Of a stretch of DNA of 64,000 nt, positions 24,458 to 33,950 are shown piece by piece. Below the pieces are notes generated by a model. It searched no databases, had not been told where the DNA came from, and was given only the letters and a program-made list of their open reading frames with translations. The position numbers were made by a program, and so were the translations under genes. The stretch covers positions 5,952,001 through 6,016,000 of the forward strand of contig NZ_CP080647.1 in assembly GCF_019599145.1 (NCBI RefSeq), in the 5' to 3' direction. The DNA comes from Streptomyces akebiae. Its GTDB lineage: Bacteria > Actinomycetota > Actinomycetes > Streptomycetales > Streptomycetaceae. The stretch's first letter is position 1. Every line of letters starts with the position of its first letter.

Positions 24458-25327
24458 TCGAACGACAAGAACGCCGCGCCCCCGCTCCCCGAACCCCTCC
24501 GGGTGCCGGTCGCCGATGCGCACACCCATCTGGACATGCAGTCCGGCACCGTCGAGGAGGGCCTTGCGAAGGCCGCCTCCGTGGGGGTGACGACGGTCGT
24601 CCAGGTCGGCTGTGACATCAAGGGCTCGCGCTGGGCCGCCGAGACGGCCGAGCGGTACGAGGCCGTGCACGCGACCGTCGCGCTGCACCCGAACGAGGCG
24701 CCGCGCATCGTCCACGGCGACCCGGACGGCTGGTCCCGGCAGGGCGCGCGGACGCCCGGCGGGGACGCGGCGCTCGACGACGCTCTCGCCGAGATCGACC
24801 GGCTGGCCGCGTTGCCGCAGGTCAAGGGCGTCGGGGAGACGGGGCTCGACTACTTCAGGACCGGGCCCGAGGGCAAGGCCGCCCAGGAGCGGTCGTTCCG
24901 CGCGCACATTGAGATCGCCAAACGGCACGGCAAGGCGCTGGTCATCCACGACCGTGACGCCCACGACGACGTGTTGCGGATCCTGAAGGAGGAGGGCGCG
25001 CCCGAGCGGACCGTCTTCCACTGCTACTCCGGCGACGCGGAGATGGCGGCGGTCTGCGCCGCGCACGGCTACTTCATGTCCTTCGCCGGGAACATGACGT
25101 TCAAGAACGCCCAGCCGCTGCGCGACGCCCTCGCCGTCGCGCCCCTCGAACTCGTCCTGGTGGAGACCGACGCGCCCTTCCTGACGCCCGCGCCGTACCG
25201 CGGACGGCCCAACGCGCCGTATCTCATTCCGGTCACGGTCCGGGCGATGGCCGAGGTGCGGGGCATCGACGAGGACGCGCTGGCGACGGCGGTCGCGGCG
25301 AACACGGCGAGGGCGTTCGATTACTGA
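24452..25327 (+). CDS. tatD: TatD-family metal-dependent deoxyribonuclease
   Basis: 291 residues. TIM-barrel metallohydrolase with HTH in VADAHTHLD, Glu in VKGVGETGLDYF, His in ALVIHDRDAHDD, His in TVFHCYSGDAE and Asp in LVETDAPFL, all the metal ligands of TatD (PF01026). TatD enzymes are 3'-5' exonucleases on DNA/RNA and act in repair or nucleic acid turnover; despite the name they are not part of the Tat translocase. Next to rpfB and ksgA, as in many actinobacteria. Its start lies inside a strong hairpin. Confidence 0.93.
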   Translation: MPSNDKNAAPPLPEPLRVPVADAHTHLDMQSGTVEEGLAKAASVGVTTVVQVGCDIKGSRWAAETAERYEAVHATVALHPNEAPRIVHGDPDGWSRQGARTPGGDAALDDALAEIDRLAALPQVKGVGETGLDYFRTGPEGKAAQERSFRAHIEIAKRHGKALVIHDRDAHDDVLRILKEEGAPERTVFHCYSGDAEMAAVCAAHGYFMSFAGNMTFKNAQPLRDALAVAPLELVLVETDAPFLTPAPYRGRPNAPYLIPVTVRAMAEVRGIDEDALATAVAANTARAFDY

Positions 25328-25482
25328 CGGGTCACGTTCCGTCGGCCGTCCGGGGGACCCAAAAAGATGATCAGCGGCCCGTGTCGCGACACTGAGTGAC
25401 CGCGTTGCTTTGGAGGGTGACCGGAGTCCGCTAGGTTCACGTCGCCCGACCCGGACCCGGATCACCTCTGGAGCGTGTCGTC

Positions 25483-26796
25483 GTGAGCAATGCGCAGTCG
25501 CCGTACGAGGCCGAGACGCTGCCCCGCGGGGGGTACGCGGACACCTATCGGCCCGCCTATGAGGATCGGCTCCCCCAGGAGGTCCAGGAGGCCCGGGAGG
25601 CCCAGGGAGGGCGCGAGGGTCCGGACGGGGTGGACGCCTCGGCTCGCGGGGGCGGCCGGAGTGGCTCGCGGCGGGCCGTGCGGCGCAGACGGGCCGCCGA
25701 CCGGTCCGGCTCGCTGCGGCGGCTGGTGCCACAGGCCCTGGTCGTTGCCTTCCTCGCGGGAGGCACCTCCGCGTTCGTGGCGAAGGACAAGGCGATCGAG
25801 CTGACCGTCGACGGCCGGCCCCGCACGCTGCACACCTTCGCCGACGACGTCACCGAACTGCTCGCCGACGAAGGGGTCGCCCTCGGCGCGCACGATGTCG
25901 TCGCGCCCGCCCCCGGTACGGCGTTGAGCAGCGGGGACGAGGTCGCCGTGCACTACGGGCGGCCCGTCGCCCTCACCCTCGACGGGCAGCGGCGCAAGGT
26001 CTGGACGACCGCCCACACGGTGGACGGGGCGCTGCAGCAGCTCGGGGTGCGTGCGGAGGGCGCGTACGTGTCGACCTCGCGCTCCCGGCGGATCGGGCGT
26101 GAGGGCCTGCAGCTGGACGTCCGCACCGAGCGCACTGTCACGATCATGGCGGACGGGCGGACGCGGACGATCCGTACGAACGCGGCGACCGTGGGGGAGG
26201 CCGTGGAGCAGGCCGGGATCACCCTGCGCGGGGAGGACACCACCTCGGTCCACTGGTCGAGTTTCCCCCGGGACGGGCAGACGGTGACCGTGTTGCGGGT
26301 GACCGGATCCGAGGAGATCCGGGAGACGCCGATTCCGTTCCGGGTGCGCCGTACCGAGGATCCCTCGCTCTTCCGGGGCACCGAGGTCGTGGAGCGGGCC
26401 GGCCGTCCGGGGGTGCGTCGGGTCACGTACGCGCTCCGGACGGTCAACGGGGTCCGGGAGCGGCCGAGGCTGGTGCGTGCCGAGGTCGTTCGTGAGCCGC
26501 AGGAGCAGGTCGTGAAGGTCGGGACGAGGGTGATGCCCACGTCCGTGGCGGGGGCGGAGGGGTTGAACTGGGGTGGTCTCGCCGCGTGCGAGTCGGGAGG
26601 GCGGCCCCATGCGGTCGATCCCTCCGGGACGTACGGCGGGCTGTATCAGTTCGACACCCGGACCTGGCGGAGTCTCGGTGGGAGCGGGAGGCCGCAGGAC
26701 GCGTCGGCGGCGGAGCAGACGATGCGTGCGAAGAAGTTGTACGTCCAGCGGGGGGCGAGTCCTTGGCCGCATTGCGGGGCGCGGTTGCGGGGGTAG
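25483..26796 (+). CDS. rpfB: Resuscitation-promoting factor RpfB-like cell-wall lytic protein
   Basis: 437 residues from GTG 25483 with TGGAG upstream. A basic cytoplasmic tail, one membrane helix (about 84-103), three ubiquitin-like DUF348 repeats ([66 protein letters not shown]), a G5 domain (about 280-355), then the lysozyme-like transglycosylase domain with catalytic Glu in [14 protein letters not shown] and [15 protein letters not shown]. Rpf enzymes cleave peptidoglycan glycan strands and promote spore germination and exit from dormancy. The leader carries GTGTCGCGACAC (25381-25392). Function by homology to RpfB. Confidence 0.93.
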   Translation: MSNAQSPYEAETLPRGGYADTYRPAYEDRLPQEVQEAREAQGGREGPDGVDASARGGGRSGSRRAVRRRRAADRSGSLRRLVPQALVVAFLAGGTSAFVAKDKAIELTVDGRPRTLHTFADDVTELLADEGVALGAHDVVAPAPGTALSSGDEVAVHYGRPVALTLDGQRRKVWTTAHTVDGALQQLGVRAEGAYVSTSRSRRIGREGLQLDVRTERTVTIMADGRTRTIRTNAATVGEAVEQAGITLRGEDTTSVHWSSFPRDGQTVTVLRVTGSEEIRETPIPFRVRRTEDPSLFRGTEVVERAGRPGVRRVTYALRTVNGVRERPRLVRAEVVREPQEQVVKVGTRVMPTSVAGAEGLNWGGLAACESGGRPHAVDPSGTYGGLYQFDTRTWRSLGGSGRPQDASAAEQTMRAKKLYVQRGASPWPHCGARLRG

Positions 26797-26845
26797 GGCG
26801 CTTGGCGGCTCGGGGTGCGTGTCTCGTCGGCGGGTGCGGGTGAGT

Positions 26846-27006
26846 GGGGCTTCTCGCGCAGTTCCCCGCGCCCCTGAAAGACCAGGCCCTGCGGGCCTGG
26901 AAGACCCCGACCCTGCGGGCCTGGAAGACCGCGGGGCCGCGGGCCTGAAAAGCGCGGGGCGCAGCCCCTGCTTTTCAGGGGCGCGGGGAACTGCGCGAGA
27001 AGCCCC
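26846..27006. repeat. Dispersed palindromic repeat, locus 4 (paired inverted copies)
   Basis: Forward copy (26846-26877) and inverted copy (26973-27006), separated by three CGGGCCTGGAA-type direct repeats and GGGGCGCAGCCCCTG. The outer copies are reverse complements over about 30 bases. It lies in the 337-base rpfB-ksgA gap. Just after it, about 27012-27090, GACGCACCCGCACCCCCGAGCYCTGAGGCGCC occurs twice. Confidence 0.9.
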
Positions 27007-27133
27007 ACCGGACCCGCGCCCGCCGACGCACCCGCACCCCCGAGCTCTGAGGCGCCCCGCCGACGCACCCGCACCCCCGAGCCCTGAGGCGCCCAGGAAC
27101 CGGACGCGGCCCCCCGCCCCGTACCCTGGTGCC

Positions 27134-28108
27134 GTGAGCAGCCCCTCCCCCGACGCCCTCCTCGGCCCCGCCGACGTCCGTGAACTCGCCGCCGCCCTCG
27201 GTGTGCGTCCGACCAAGCAGCGCGGCCAGAACTTCGTGATCGACGCGAACACGGTCCGCCGTATCGTGCGGACTGCGGACGTCCGCCCGGAGGACACCGT
27301 CGTCGAGGTGGGCCCGGGTCTCGGTTCGCTCACCCTCGCCCTGCTGGAGGTGGCGGACCGGGTCACGGTCGTCGAGATCGACGACGTGCTCGCCGCCGCA
27401 CTGCCGGCGACGATAGCCGCCCGCATGCCCACCCGCGCCGGGCGTTTCGCCCTCGTCCACTCGGACGCGATGGACGTGACGGAGCTTCCCGGCCCCGCCC
27501 CCACCGCCCTCGTCGCGAACCTCCCCTACAACGTCGCCGTCCCCGTGCTGCTGCACATGCTCGAGACCTTCCCGACCATCGAGCGCACCCTCGTGATGGT
27601 CCAGGCGGAGGTCGCCGACCGGCTCGCCGCCGGGCCGGGCTCGCGGGTGTACGGCGTGCCGTCGGTGAAGGCGAACTGGTACGCGGAGGTCAAACGGGCC
27701 GGGAAGATCGGGCGCAACGTCTTCTGGCCTGCGCCGAACGTGGACAGCGGGCTCGTCTCCCTGATCCGCCGGACGGAGCCGATCAAGACCACCGCCGACA
27801 AGCGGGACGTGTTCGCGGTCGTCGACGCGGCCTTCGCCCAGCGGCGCAAGACCCTGCGGGCCGCCCTCGCCGGGTGGGCCGGTTCCGCGGCCGCAGCCGA
27901 GGCCGCCCTCGTCGCCGCCGGGGTCTCCCCGCAGGCCCGCGGCGAGTCCCTGACGGTCGAGGAGTTCGCGGCCATCGCCGAGAACCGCGTCACGACCGAC
28001 GACAAGGCCCACCAAGAGGCCGACGACAAGGCCCACCAAGAGGCCGACCACAAGGCCCACCAAGAGGCCGACCACAAGGCCCACCACGAGGAGTCCCGTC
28101 AGTCGTGA
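27134..28108 (+). CDS. rsmA: 16S rRNA dimethyladenosine transferase KsgA/RsmA with repeat tail
   Basis: 324 residues from GTG 27134. Rossmann SAM-methyltransferase: [18 protein letters not shown] (motif X), [17 protein letters not shown] (motif I), VVEIDDVLA (II), [15 protein letters not shown] (motif IV NLPY, catalytic), and [12 protein letters not shown] in the C-terminal part. It dimethylates A1518/A1519 of 16S rRNA. The last ~37 residues are four copies of D(D/H)KAHQEA, a tail absent from ordinary KsgA. The end overlaps ispE by four bases (GTGA). Confidence 0.94.
   Translation: MSSPSPDALLGPADVRELAAALGVRPTKQRGQNFVIDANTVRRIVRTADVRPEDTVVEVGPGLGSLTLALLEVADRVTVVEIDDVLAAALPATIAARMPTRAGRFALVHSDAMDVTELPGPAPTALVANLPYNVAVPVLLHMLETFPTIERTLVMVQAEVADRLAAGPGSRVYGVPSVKANWYAEVKRAGKIGRNVFWPAPNVDSGLVSLIRRTEPIKTTADKRDVFAVVDAAFAQRRKTLRAALAGWAGSAAAAEAALVAAGVSPQARGESLTVEEFAAIAENRVTTDDKAHQEADDKAHQEADHKAHQEADHKAHHEESRQS
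27998..28093 (+). repeat. 24-bp tandem repeat, 4 units, at the end of rsmA
   Basis: Four 24-base units (27998, 28022, 28046, 28070) encode [32 protein letters not shown]. The last unit ends 15 bases before the rsmA stop, which overlaps the ispE start. Confidence 0.97.
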
Positions 28109-29019
28109 GCGTCACCGTTCGCGTTCCCGCCAAGGTCAATGTGCAGCTCGCGGTCGGCGGTGCCCGGCCCGACGGGTTCCACGACCTGGCCAACGTCTTC
28201 CTCGCCGTCGGGCTGTACGACGAGGTCACCGCCACCCCCGCCGACGAACTGACCGTCACCTGCGAGGGCCCCGGCGCCGGCCAGGTGCCCCTGGACCGGA
28301 GCAACCTCGCCGCCCGCGCCGCGCTCGCGCTCGCGGAACGGCACGGGATCGAGCCCGCCGTCCATCTGCACATCGTCAAGGACATCCCCGTCGCCGGCGG
28401 TATGGCCGGCGGCAGCGCGGACGCGGCCGGTGCGCTGCTGGCCTGCGACACGCTGTGGGGCACGAACGCCTCGCGCGGCGAACTCCTCGACATCTGCGCC
28501 GAGTTGGGCAGCGATGTGCCGTTCAGTCTGGTGGGCGGGGCCGCCCTCGGGACGGGGCGCGGGGAGCGGCTGCGACCCCTCGACGTGGGCGGGGTCTTCC
28601 ACTGGGTGTTCGCCGTCGCCGACGGCGGTCTCTCCACGCCCGCCGTCTACCGCGAGTTCGACCGGCTCCACGAGCACGACGTCGTGCCCGAGCCCGTCGC
28701 CTCCCAGGTGCTGCTCGACGCGCTCGCCAAGGGTGACGTGGACGCGCTCGCCGCGTTCCTGCCGGGCTCCAACGGCCTCCAGCCCGCGGCCCTCTCGCTG
28801 TTCCCGAAGCTGGCCGACACGCTCGCCGAGGGCCGTGCGGCCGGCGCGCTCGCCGCGCTCGTCTCCGGCTCGGGCCCGACCACGGCCTTCCTCGCCCGGG
28901 ACGCCGAGTCGGCCCGTGCCGTCGCCGAGGGTCTCCTCGCGTCCGGTACGTGCGCGTCCGCGCGGGTGGCCGCCTCGCCCGCGCCGGGGGCGACCGTGGT
29001 CCAGGGGCGACAACCGTAG
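28105..29019 (+). CDS. ispE: 4-diphosphocytidyl-2-C-methyl-D-erythritol kinase IspE
   Basis: 304 residues from GTG 28105, start sharing bases with the rsmA stop (GTGA). GHMP kinase with [28 protein letters not shown], the ATP-binding [18 protein letters not shown] and the third motif [14 protein letters not shown]. It phosphorylates the 2-OH of CDP-methylerythritol in the MEP isoprenoid pathway. Two substitutions against many family members are AKVN for AKIN and GGMAGG for GGLGGG/GGMAGG variants, both tolerated. Translationally coupled to rsmA. Confidence 0.94.
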   Translation: MSVTVRVPAKVNVQLAVGGARPDGFHDLANVFLAVGLYDEVTATPADELTVTCEGPGAGQVPLDRSNLAARAALALAERHGIEPAVHLHIVKDIPVAGGMAGGSADAAGALLACDTLWGTNASRGELLDICAELGSDVPFSLVGGAALGTGRGERLRPLDVGGVFHWVFAVADGGLSTPAVYREFDRLHEHDVVPEPVASQVLLDALAKGDVDALAAFLPGSNGLQPAALSLFPKLADTLAEGRAAGALAALVSGSGPTTAFLARDAESARAVAEGLLASGTCASARVAASPAPGATVVQGRQP

Positions 29020-29086
29020 GTACTCAGAGGTGAGTTGAGTACGGGAGCGCTGCCGCCCGCCCGGCCGCCCGCGCGACCGTACTCCC

Positions 29087-30463
29087 ATGACCGTCATCGC
29101 GAGCGTGGGCGCGAGAGAACTCGCCGCCGCCACCCCGGCCACCAGGGACCGGTACGTCGATCTGCTCCGCGTCGCCTCCCTCGGCACCGTCGTCCTCGGC
29201 CACTGGCTGATGGCGGCCGTGACCACCGGGGACGGCGGCGGGGTCGAGGTGGGCAACCTGCTCGCCGTCGAGCCGCGGCTGCAGATCCTCACCTGGGCCC
29301 TGCAGATCATGCCGGTGTTCTTCTTCGTCGGCGGCTTCTCGCACGCCCTCTCCTACCGCTCGCTCAGCCGGAAGGCGTCGGACGGCGGTTCCGTCTATCC
29401 CGCCTTCCTCCGGGCCCGCCTGCAGCGGCTGCTGCGGCCCACCATGGTCTTCATAGGGGTGTGGGGCGCCGCCGCCGTGCTCCTCCATCTCGCGGGACAG
29501 GGCGGCGGGTTGCTCGACGTGGCGCTGCGGCTCGTCGCGCAGCCGCTGTGGTTCATCGGGATCTATCTGGCGATGGTCGCCTTCACCCCGCCGCTGCTGC
29601 GGCTGCACGAGCGATGGGGGTGGGGCGCGTTCGCGGGGCTGGTCGCGGCCGCCGCGCTCGTGGACGTGTCGCGCTTCGCGCTCGGCGTGCCGTTCGTGGA
29701 GTTCCTCAACTTCGCCTTCGTGTGGCTCGCGATCCACCAACTGGGCTTCCTGCGGGCCGACGGGCGGCTGACACGGCCGTATCTGCTCGCCGGCGCCGGG
29801 CTCGCGGGGGCCGCGCTGCTGGTGGCGTACGGGCCGTATCCGCTGTCGATGGTCGGGATGCCGGGCGAGAAGGTGTCGAACATGGCGCCGCCGACCTTCG
29901 CGCTGCTGTGCCACGGGCTGTGGCTGGTCGGCGCGGTGGAGTGGGTGCGCGGGCCGGTCGCGCGGTGGCTGGAGCGGCCGAAGGTGTGGCGGACGGTCGT
30001 GGCGGCCAACGGCATCTCGATGACCGCGTTCCTGTGGCATCTTTCGGCCATGCTCGGGGTGTACGGCGTACTGCTCGCCCTGGATGTCGACCTGCCCACG
30101 CCCGCGACGGGTGCCTGGTGGGCCCAACTGCCCCTGCGGATCGCGTTCGCGGCGGTCCTCACGGCGGTTCTCGTCGCCGCCTTCCGGAGCTTCGAACGGC
30201 CTGCGGCCCGCCCCTCGCGGCCGTCCCGGCCGAGCCGTTCCAGCAGGTCGGAGGCGTATTCCGGACCGGTTGCCGCCCTCGGGGTGACCCTGTGTCTGTT
30301 CGGGGTGCTGGGGCTGTCCATGGTCGGATTCGGCGGGCTGTTCGAGGGGCGTACGGCCCTGTTGATCGCCGTCCAGGTCAGTGCTCCGGTGGCCGTGGTC
30401 ATGACGCTCGCCGGGTGGTCGCTGGTGGAACTCATTGGTCGCGGCACACGGTCAAGCGCCTGA
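29087..30463 (+). CDS. Membrane acyltransferase (AT3/OafA-like)
   Basis: 458 residues with 10-11 predicted helices. The N-terminal YVDLLRVASLGTVVLGHW contains the Arg and the catalytic-type His (GHW) of acyltransferase-3 proteins, and MTAFLWHLSAMLGVYGV matches a later AT3 segment. AT3 proteins move acyl groups onto extracellular sugars or lipids. The ATG at 29087 has no strong ribosome-binding site. It begins 67 bases after ispE. The C-terminal third has a Ser/Arg/Pro-rich loop ([15 protein letters not shown]), again repeat-derived, between helices. Confidence 0.85.
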   Translation: MTVIASVGARELAAATPATRDRYVDLLRVASLGTVVLGHWLMAAVTTGDGGGVEVGNLLAVEPRLQILTWALQIMPVFFFVGGFSHALSYRSLSRKASDGGSVYPAFLRARLQRLLRPTMVFIGVWGAAAVLLHLAGQGGGLLDVALRLVAQPLWFIGIYLAMVAFTPPLLRLHERWGWGAFAGLVAAAALVDVSRFALGVPFVEFLNFAFVWLAIHQLGFLRADGRLTRPYLLAGAGLAGAALLVAYGPYPLSMVGMPGEKVSNMAPPTFALLCHGLWLVGAVEWVRGPVARWLERPKVWRTVVAANGISMTAFLWHLSAMLGVYGVLLALDVDLPTPATGAWWAQLPLRIAFAAVLTAVLVAAFRSFERPAARPSRPSRPSRSSRSEAYSGPVAALGVTLCLFGVLGLSMVGFGGLFEGRTALLIAVQVSAPVAVVMTLAGWSLVELIGRGTRSSA

Positions 30464-30693
30464 CCCGAGTGGTCCGGTGGAGGGAATGTGCAGGTCACGC
30501 ATTGGTCTGACAAACCCTTCGGTTTGTAACCCATGCCACAGTATTTTAATGTTCACGGAATTCCCTTCTGGTCCGCTTCGGGCGATATGCCGGTCATTCT
30601 CGGGTGGCATGATCTCGATCCCCGGTGCCTCGCTACCGGCGGTACTTCCCGTGTGCGGGGTGTCGTCCCCGCGGCGGGCGAGAGGGGTTCCTC

Positions 30694-31473
30694 ATGGGAC
30701 ACATCGACCACTTCAGCGCCGGATGGGTCACCCCCGTCCTCTCCTTCGTCATGGCCTGCGTCGGCTTCGCGCTCGGACTGTGCTGCACCGTGAGGGCACT
30801 TGAGGCCGAGGGCGCCTCCAAGCGGAACTGGCTCACGCTGGCGTCGTTCGCGATCGGCTCGGGCATCTGGACCATGCACCTCGTCGCGCTGATGGGCTTC
30901 GGCGTGCGGGGCACCTCGATCCGCTACGACGTCCCGATGACCGTTCTCAGCCTGGTCATGGCGATCGCCGCGGTCGGCGCCGGTGTCTTCACCGCCGGTT
31001 ACGGCCGCTCCCGGATCCGCGCCGTGGCCTTCGGCGGCCTCGGTACCGGCCTCGGCGTGGCCGCGATGCACTACACCGGCATGGCCGCGCTCAACCTGCA
31101 CGGCGAGATCGGCTACGACCCGTCCCTGGTCATCGCCTCCGTGGTGATCGCCGTCGTCGCCGCCACCGCCGCGCTGGCGCTGACGCTGGTCGTGCGCGGG
31201 GGCGTGCTCGCCGCGGTCGCCGCGCTCGTGATGGGGCTCGCGGTGAGCGGCATGCACTACACCGCGATGTACGCCGTGACCATCGATCTCACGCCCAGCA
31301 CCGCGCGGTTGGCGGGGGCGACGGCCACGGAGTTCCTGTTCCCGCTGGCCGTGCTGCTGGGGTCGTTCCTCTTCCTGACCTCGGCGTACGTGGCGTTGTC
31401 GCCGACGGGGAAGCGGGCGGAGTCCTCGTTCGCCGACGAACTGTTGCGTGAGGTCGAGCTGTCGACGGCGTGA
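30694..31473 (+). CDS. MHYT-domain integral membrane protein
   Basis: 259 residues from ATG 30694, with GAGAGGGG upstream. Seven hydrophobic helices; MHYT motifs at the ends of helices are MHLV (degenerate), MHYT in AAMHYTGMAAL and MHYT in SGMHYTAMYAV, the diagnostic tandem repeats of this putative copper- or gas-sensing membrane domain. Here it stands alone, without the GGDEF/EAL part seen in MHYT-GGDEF sensors. The 230-base leader includes an unusually AT-rich patch (GTATTTTAATGTTCACGG, about 30541-30558). Confidence 0.87.
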   Translation: MGHIDHFSAGWVTPVLSFVMACVGFALGLCCTVRALEAEGASKRNWLTLASFAIGSGIWTMHLVALMGFGVRGTSIRYDVPMTVLSLVMAIAAVGAGVFTAGYGRSRIRAVAFGGLGTGLGVAAMHYTGMAALNLHGEIGYDPSLVIASVVIAVVAATAALALTLVVRGGVLAAVAALVMGLAVSGMHYTAMYAVTIDLTPSTARLAGATATEFLFPLAVLLGSFLFLTSAYVALSPTGKRAESSFADELLREVELSTA

Positions 31474-31521
31474 GCGCGTGCGCGCCCCGCCACGAGCGCC
31501 GTTTTGACCTGCGGGCCCGTG

Positions 31522-31553
31522 GGGGCTGGTCGCGCAGTTCCCCGCGCCCCTGA
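31522..31553. repeat. Dispersed palindromic repeat, locus 5
   Basis: Single forward copy, GGGGCTGGTCGCGCAGTTCC..., immediately before the NIT-kinase gene start (31592). Confidence 0.85.
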
Positions 31554-31591
31554 CGGGGCGCTCGATCCTCCCTCCCCTAGCGAGGTCGCCA

Positions 31592-33616
31592 GTGAAAATC
31601 TTCCGTGCAACCACCCGCCTGCTGCGCCCCAGATCCGTGCGGGCGAAGATCGTCGCCCTGTTGATGCTGCCCGTCGTGTCGTTGATGGCGCTGTGGAGCT
31701 ACGCCGCCGTGACGACCGTGGCCGTCATCGGCGACACCGAGCGGGCCAAGGACGTCAACAGCGAACTGCTGGCGCCGGTCGCCGAGTTCGTGACCGCGCT
31801 GCAGGGCGAGCGGACGGCCGCCATGCGGTACGCCGCCAGGCGCACCGAGACGGGTCTCGACAACCTGAGGGCCGATCAGCAGACCACCGACAAGACCGTG
31901 ACGGCGCTCCGCGCGGGCATCAGCTCCTCCAGTTCGGACGCCGCCCTCATCGACGCGGGGCTGCCCGACCGCCTGGAGACCCTGGAAGCCGACTTCAGCG
32001 ACCTCGCCGCCCTGCGCGCGGGCACCACCGGCTCGGGTACGCGGGACGCGGTGTCGACGGCGTACACCGAGTACTCCACCGTCATCGACCACGCCTTCGC
32101 CGTGACGGGCGCGCTCACCAGCGAGAAGGGCACCGACGCGACCTCCGAGGCGCGGGTCGTCCTCGAACTCTCCCGGGTCCGGGACGCCGTGGCCCGCGAG
32201 CAGGCACTGCTGGCCGCCGCCACCGCGTCCGGGACGCTGAGCAAGGAGCAGTACGCGCGGTTCGTCGGCGCCGTCGCCACCCAGCGCGAGCTGCTGAGGC
32301 CGGCCGTCGCCGACCTCAAGGCCGAGCACCGGCCCGCCTACGACGTGCTGCTGGACGGCGACAGTTACGCCGCCCTCGTCAAGGTCGAGGACGGGGTGAC
32401 CGACGCCGGGGCGGGACCGGTGTCCGCGGCCGTGCTGCAGGACTGGGACGCCTCCTCGGCGGCCGTGCTGAAGGGCCTGGCCGCGGCCGAGGAGGACGCG
32501 GGAACGGGCGCGGCGGCCAAGGCGGACGTCTTCGGCTGGGACACGCTCGGCGCGTCCGGCGTCGCCGTCGTCCTCGGCCTCGCCGGTGTGCTCCTGTCGC
32601 TGCTGGTCTCCGTGGGCGTCGGGCGCGGCCTCATCGTCGAACTCCTCGACCTGCGCAACTCCGCCCTGGAGGTCGCCGGGCGCCGGCTGCCGCAGGCGAT
32701 GCGCAAGCTGCACGCCGGGCAGGGCGTCGACATCGACGCCGAGGCCCCGATGCGACGGCTCGCCGGTGACGAACTCGCGCAGGTGGGCACCGCGTTGACG
32801 GCCGTGCAGCGGGCCGCGCTCAAGGCGGCGTCCGAGCGGGCCGAACTCCTCAGCGGCATCTCCGGGGTGTACGTCAGCCTCGCCCGCCGCAGCCAGGTGC
32901 TCCTCCACCGCCAGCTCGACCTGCTCGGCGTCATGGAGCAGCGCCAGCGGGAACAGCAGAACGACGCCGAGCTGTACGACCTGTACCGGATCGACTACCT
33001 CGCCACCCGGATGCGGCGCCACTCCGAGTCGCTGCTCATCCTGTCGGGCATCGCGCCCGGCCGGGGCTGGCGCGACCCGATCGCGCTGACGGACGTCCTG
33101 CGGGCCGCCGTCGCCGAGATCGAGGACGCGACCCGGATCCAGGTGTGGGCCGTACCGAAGGTGTCGCTGAACGGCGGCTCCGTCGCCGACGTCATCCATC
33201 TGCTCGCCGAACTCGTCGAGAACGCCGCCGCGTTCTCCCCGCCCTCCACCAAGGTCCAGCTGCGCGCGGCCCGGCTGCGCGACGGCATCCTCATCGAGGT
33301 CGAGGACAGCGGCTTCGGCATGAACGAGGAGGCGATGGCCGAGGCCAACCGCAAGCTCCGGTCGGAGAAGGTCGACCTCCTCGACGCCAAGCAGATCGGC
33401 CTGTTCGTGGTGAACCGGCTCGCCGACCGTCAGGGTCTGCGCGTCGAACTGCGGCAGTCGACCGACGGAGGCGTCGCGGCGGCCGTCTTCATCCCCGAGA
33501 ACCTGATCCGCGACGACATGCCCGTCCACCAGGAGCCGGCCGACGACGGCCACTTCCCGGCCCCGGCGTCGGCCCCGGCGTCGGCGCGGATCCGGCAGCA
33601 ACAGCGGCAGCGGTAG
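31592..33616 (+). CDS. NIT-domain sensor histidine-kinase-like protein
   Basis: 674 residues. One membrane helix (about 22-45), an extracytoplasmic NIT (nitrate/nitrite-sensing-like) domain with LQGERTAAMRYAAR, a second helix (about 318-345), a HAMP-like segment, and a C-terminal HATPase_c (N-box ELVENAAAFSPP, G1 VEDSGFGM, LFVVNRLADRQG). The segment that usually contains the H-box in related Streptomyces (CvnA-type) kinases reads IDYLATRMRRHSESLLI; the family's common form is DHLATR, so Tyr stands where His is expected. A His two turns later (RRHSE) may or may not replace it. No Roadblock/Cvn partners are adjacent. Confidence 0.85.
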   Translation: MKIFRATTRLLRPRSVRAKIVALLMLPVVSLMALWSYAAVTTVAVIGDTERAKDVNSELLAPVAEFVTALQGERTAAMRYAARRTETGLDNLRADQQTTDKTVTALRAGISSSSSDAALIDAGLPDRLETLEADFSDLAALRAGTTGSGTRDAVSTAYTEYSTVIDHAFAVTGALTSEKGTDATSEARVVLELSRVRDAVAREQALLAAATASGTLSKEQYARFVGAVATQRELLRPAVADLKAEHRPAYDVLLDGDSYAALVKVEDGVTDAGAGPVSAAVLQDWDASSAAVLKGLAAAEEDAGTGAAAKADVFGWDTLGASGVAVVLGLAGVLLSLLVSVGVGRGLIVELLDLRNSALEVAGRRLPQAMRKLHAGQGVDIDAEAPMRRLAGDELAQVGTALTAVQRAALKAASERAELLSGISGVYVSLARRSQVLLHRQLDLLGVMEQRQREQQNDAELYDLYRIDYLATRMRRHSESLLILSGIAPGRGWRDPIALTDVLRAAVAEIEDATRIQVWAVPKVSLNGGSVADVIHLLAELVENAAAFSPPSTKVQLRAARLRDGILIEVEDSGFGMNEEAMAEANRKLRSEKVDLLDAKQIGLFVVNRLADRQGLRVELRQSTDGGVAAAVFIPENLIRDDMPVHQEPADDGHFPAPASAPASARIRQQQRQR

Positions 33617-33630
33617 AGCCGCACGGGACT

Positions 33631-33670
33631 GCCGTGCGCCCCGGGTGGTGATGTCCCCGGGGCGCACGGC
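33631..33670 (+). terminator. Intrinsic terminator after the NIT-kinase gene
   Basis: GCCGTGCGCCCCGGG (33631-33645) and CCCGGGGCGCACGGC (33656-33670), perfect 15-bp arms with a 10-base loop, 14 bases after the stop codon. Confidence 0.85.
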
Positions 33671-33766
33671 CTTGTCAATTCGACGCCAAATGACTCCGGG
33701 GCGCTCAACATCGGTGACTGTGGGTGCGTGGGGGCCCGAAAAGCGAGGGGCGCAGACCCTGCTTCC

Positions 33767-33797
33767 CAGGGGCGCGGGGAACTGCGCGAGAAGCCCC
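33767..33797. repeat. Dispersed palindromic repeat, locus 6
   Basis: Inverted copy (CAGGGGCGCGGGGAACTGCG...), 150 bases before the ABC-F gene. A degenerate second half (CGAAAAGCGAGGGGCGCAGA) precedes it. The rest of the 334-base gap holds the terminator at 33631. Confidence 0.85.
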
Positions 33798-33950
33798 ACC
33801 GGACCCGCACCCGGCCACCGCCTTGCACCCAGCCCGTACAGAGGCTCACCAGGCGTGGCCGCCGCCAGCGTGCGACCCCCGCCGCCCCGTCACACCCGTA
33901 CGCCCCGCCGACTACCCTGGAGGGTCGATCGTCCCCGTGGCAGGAGAGTA

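Noticed and set aside
25381..25392. GTGTCGCGACAC before rpfB as a Crp site
   Set aside because: A perfect 12-bp palindrome, but the spacing does not fit the Streptomyces Crp consensus I recall, so it is only noted.
25328..25482. ydaO-type riboswitch upstream of rpfB
   Set aside because: The 155-base gap is too short and shows no matching motifs; the riboswitch is known for rpfA, not rpfB.
15762..33797. The dispersed repeats as ordinary bidirectional terminators
   Set aside because: They occur in divergent and tandem gaps and near gene starts, and none lies between convergent genes.
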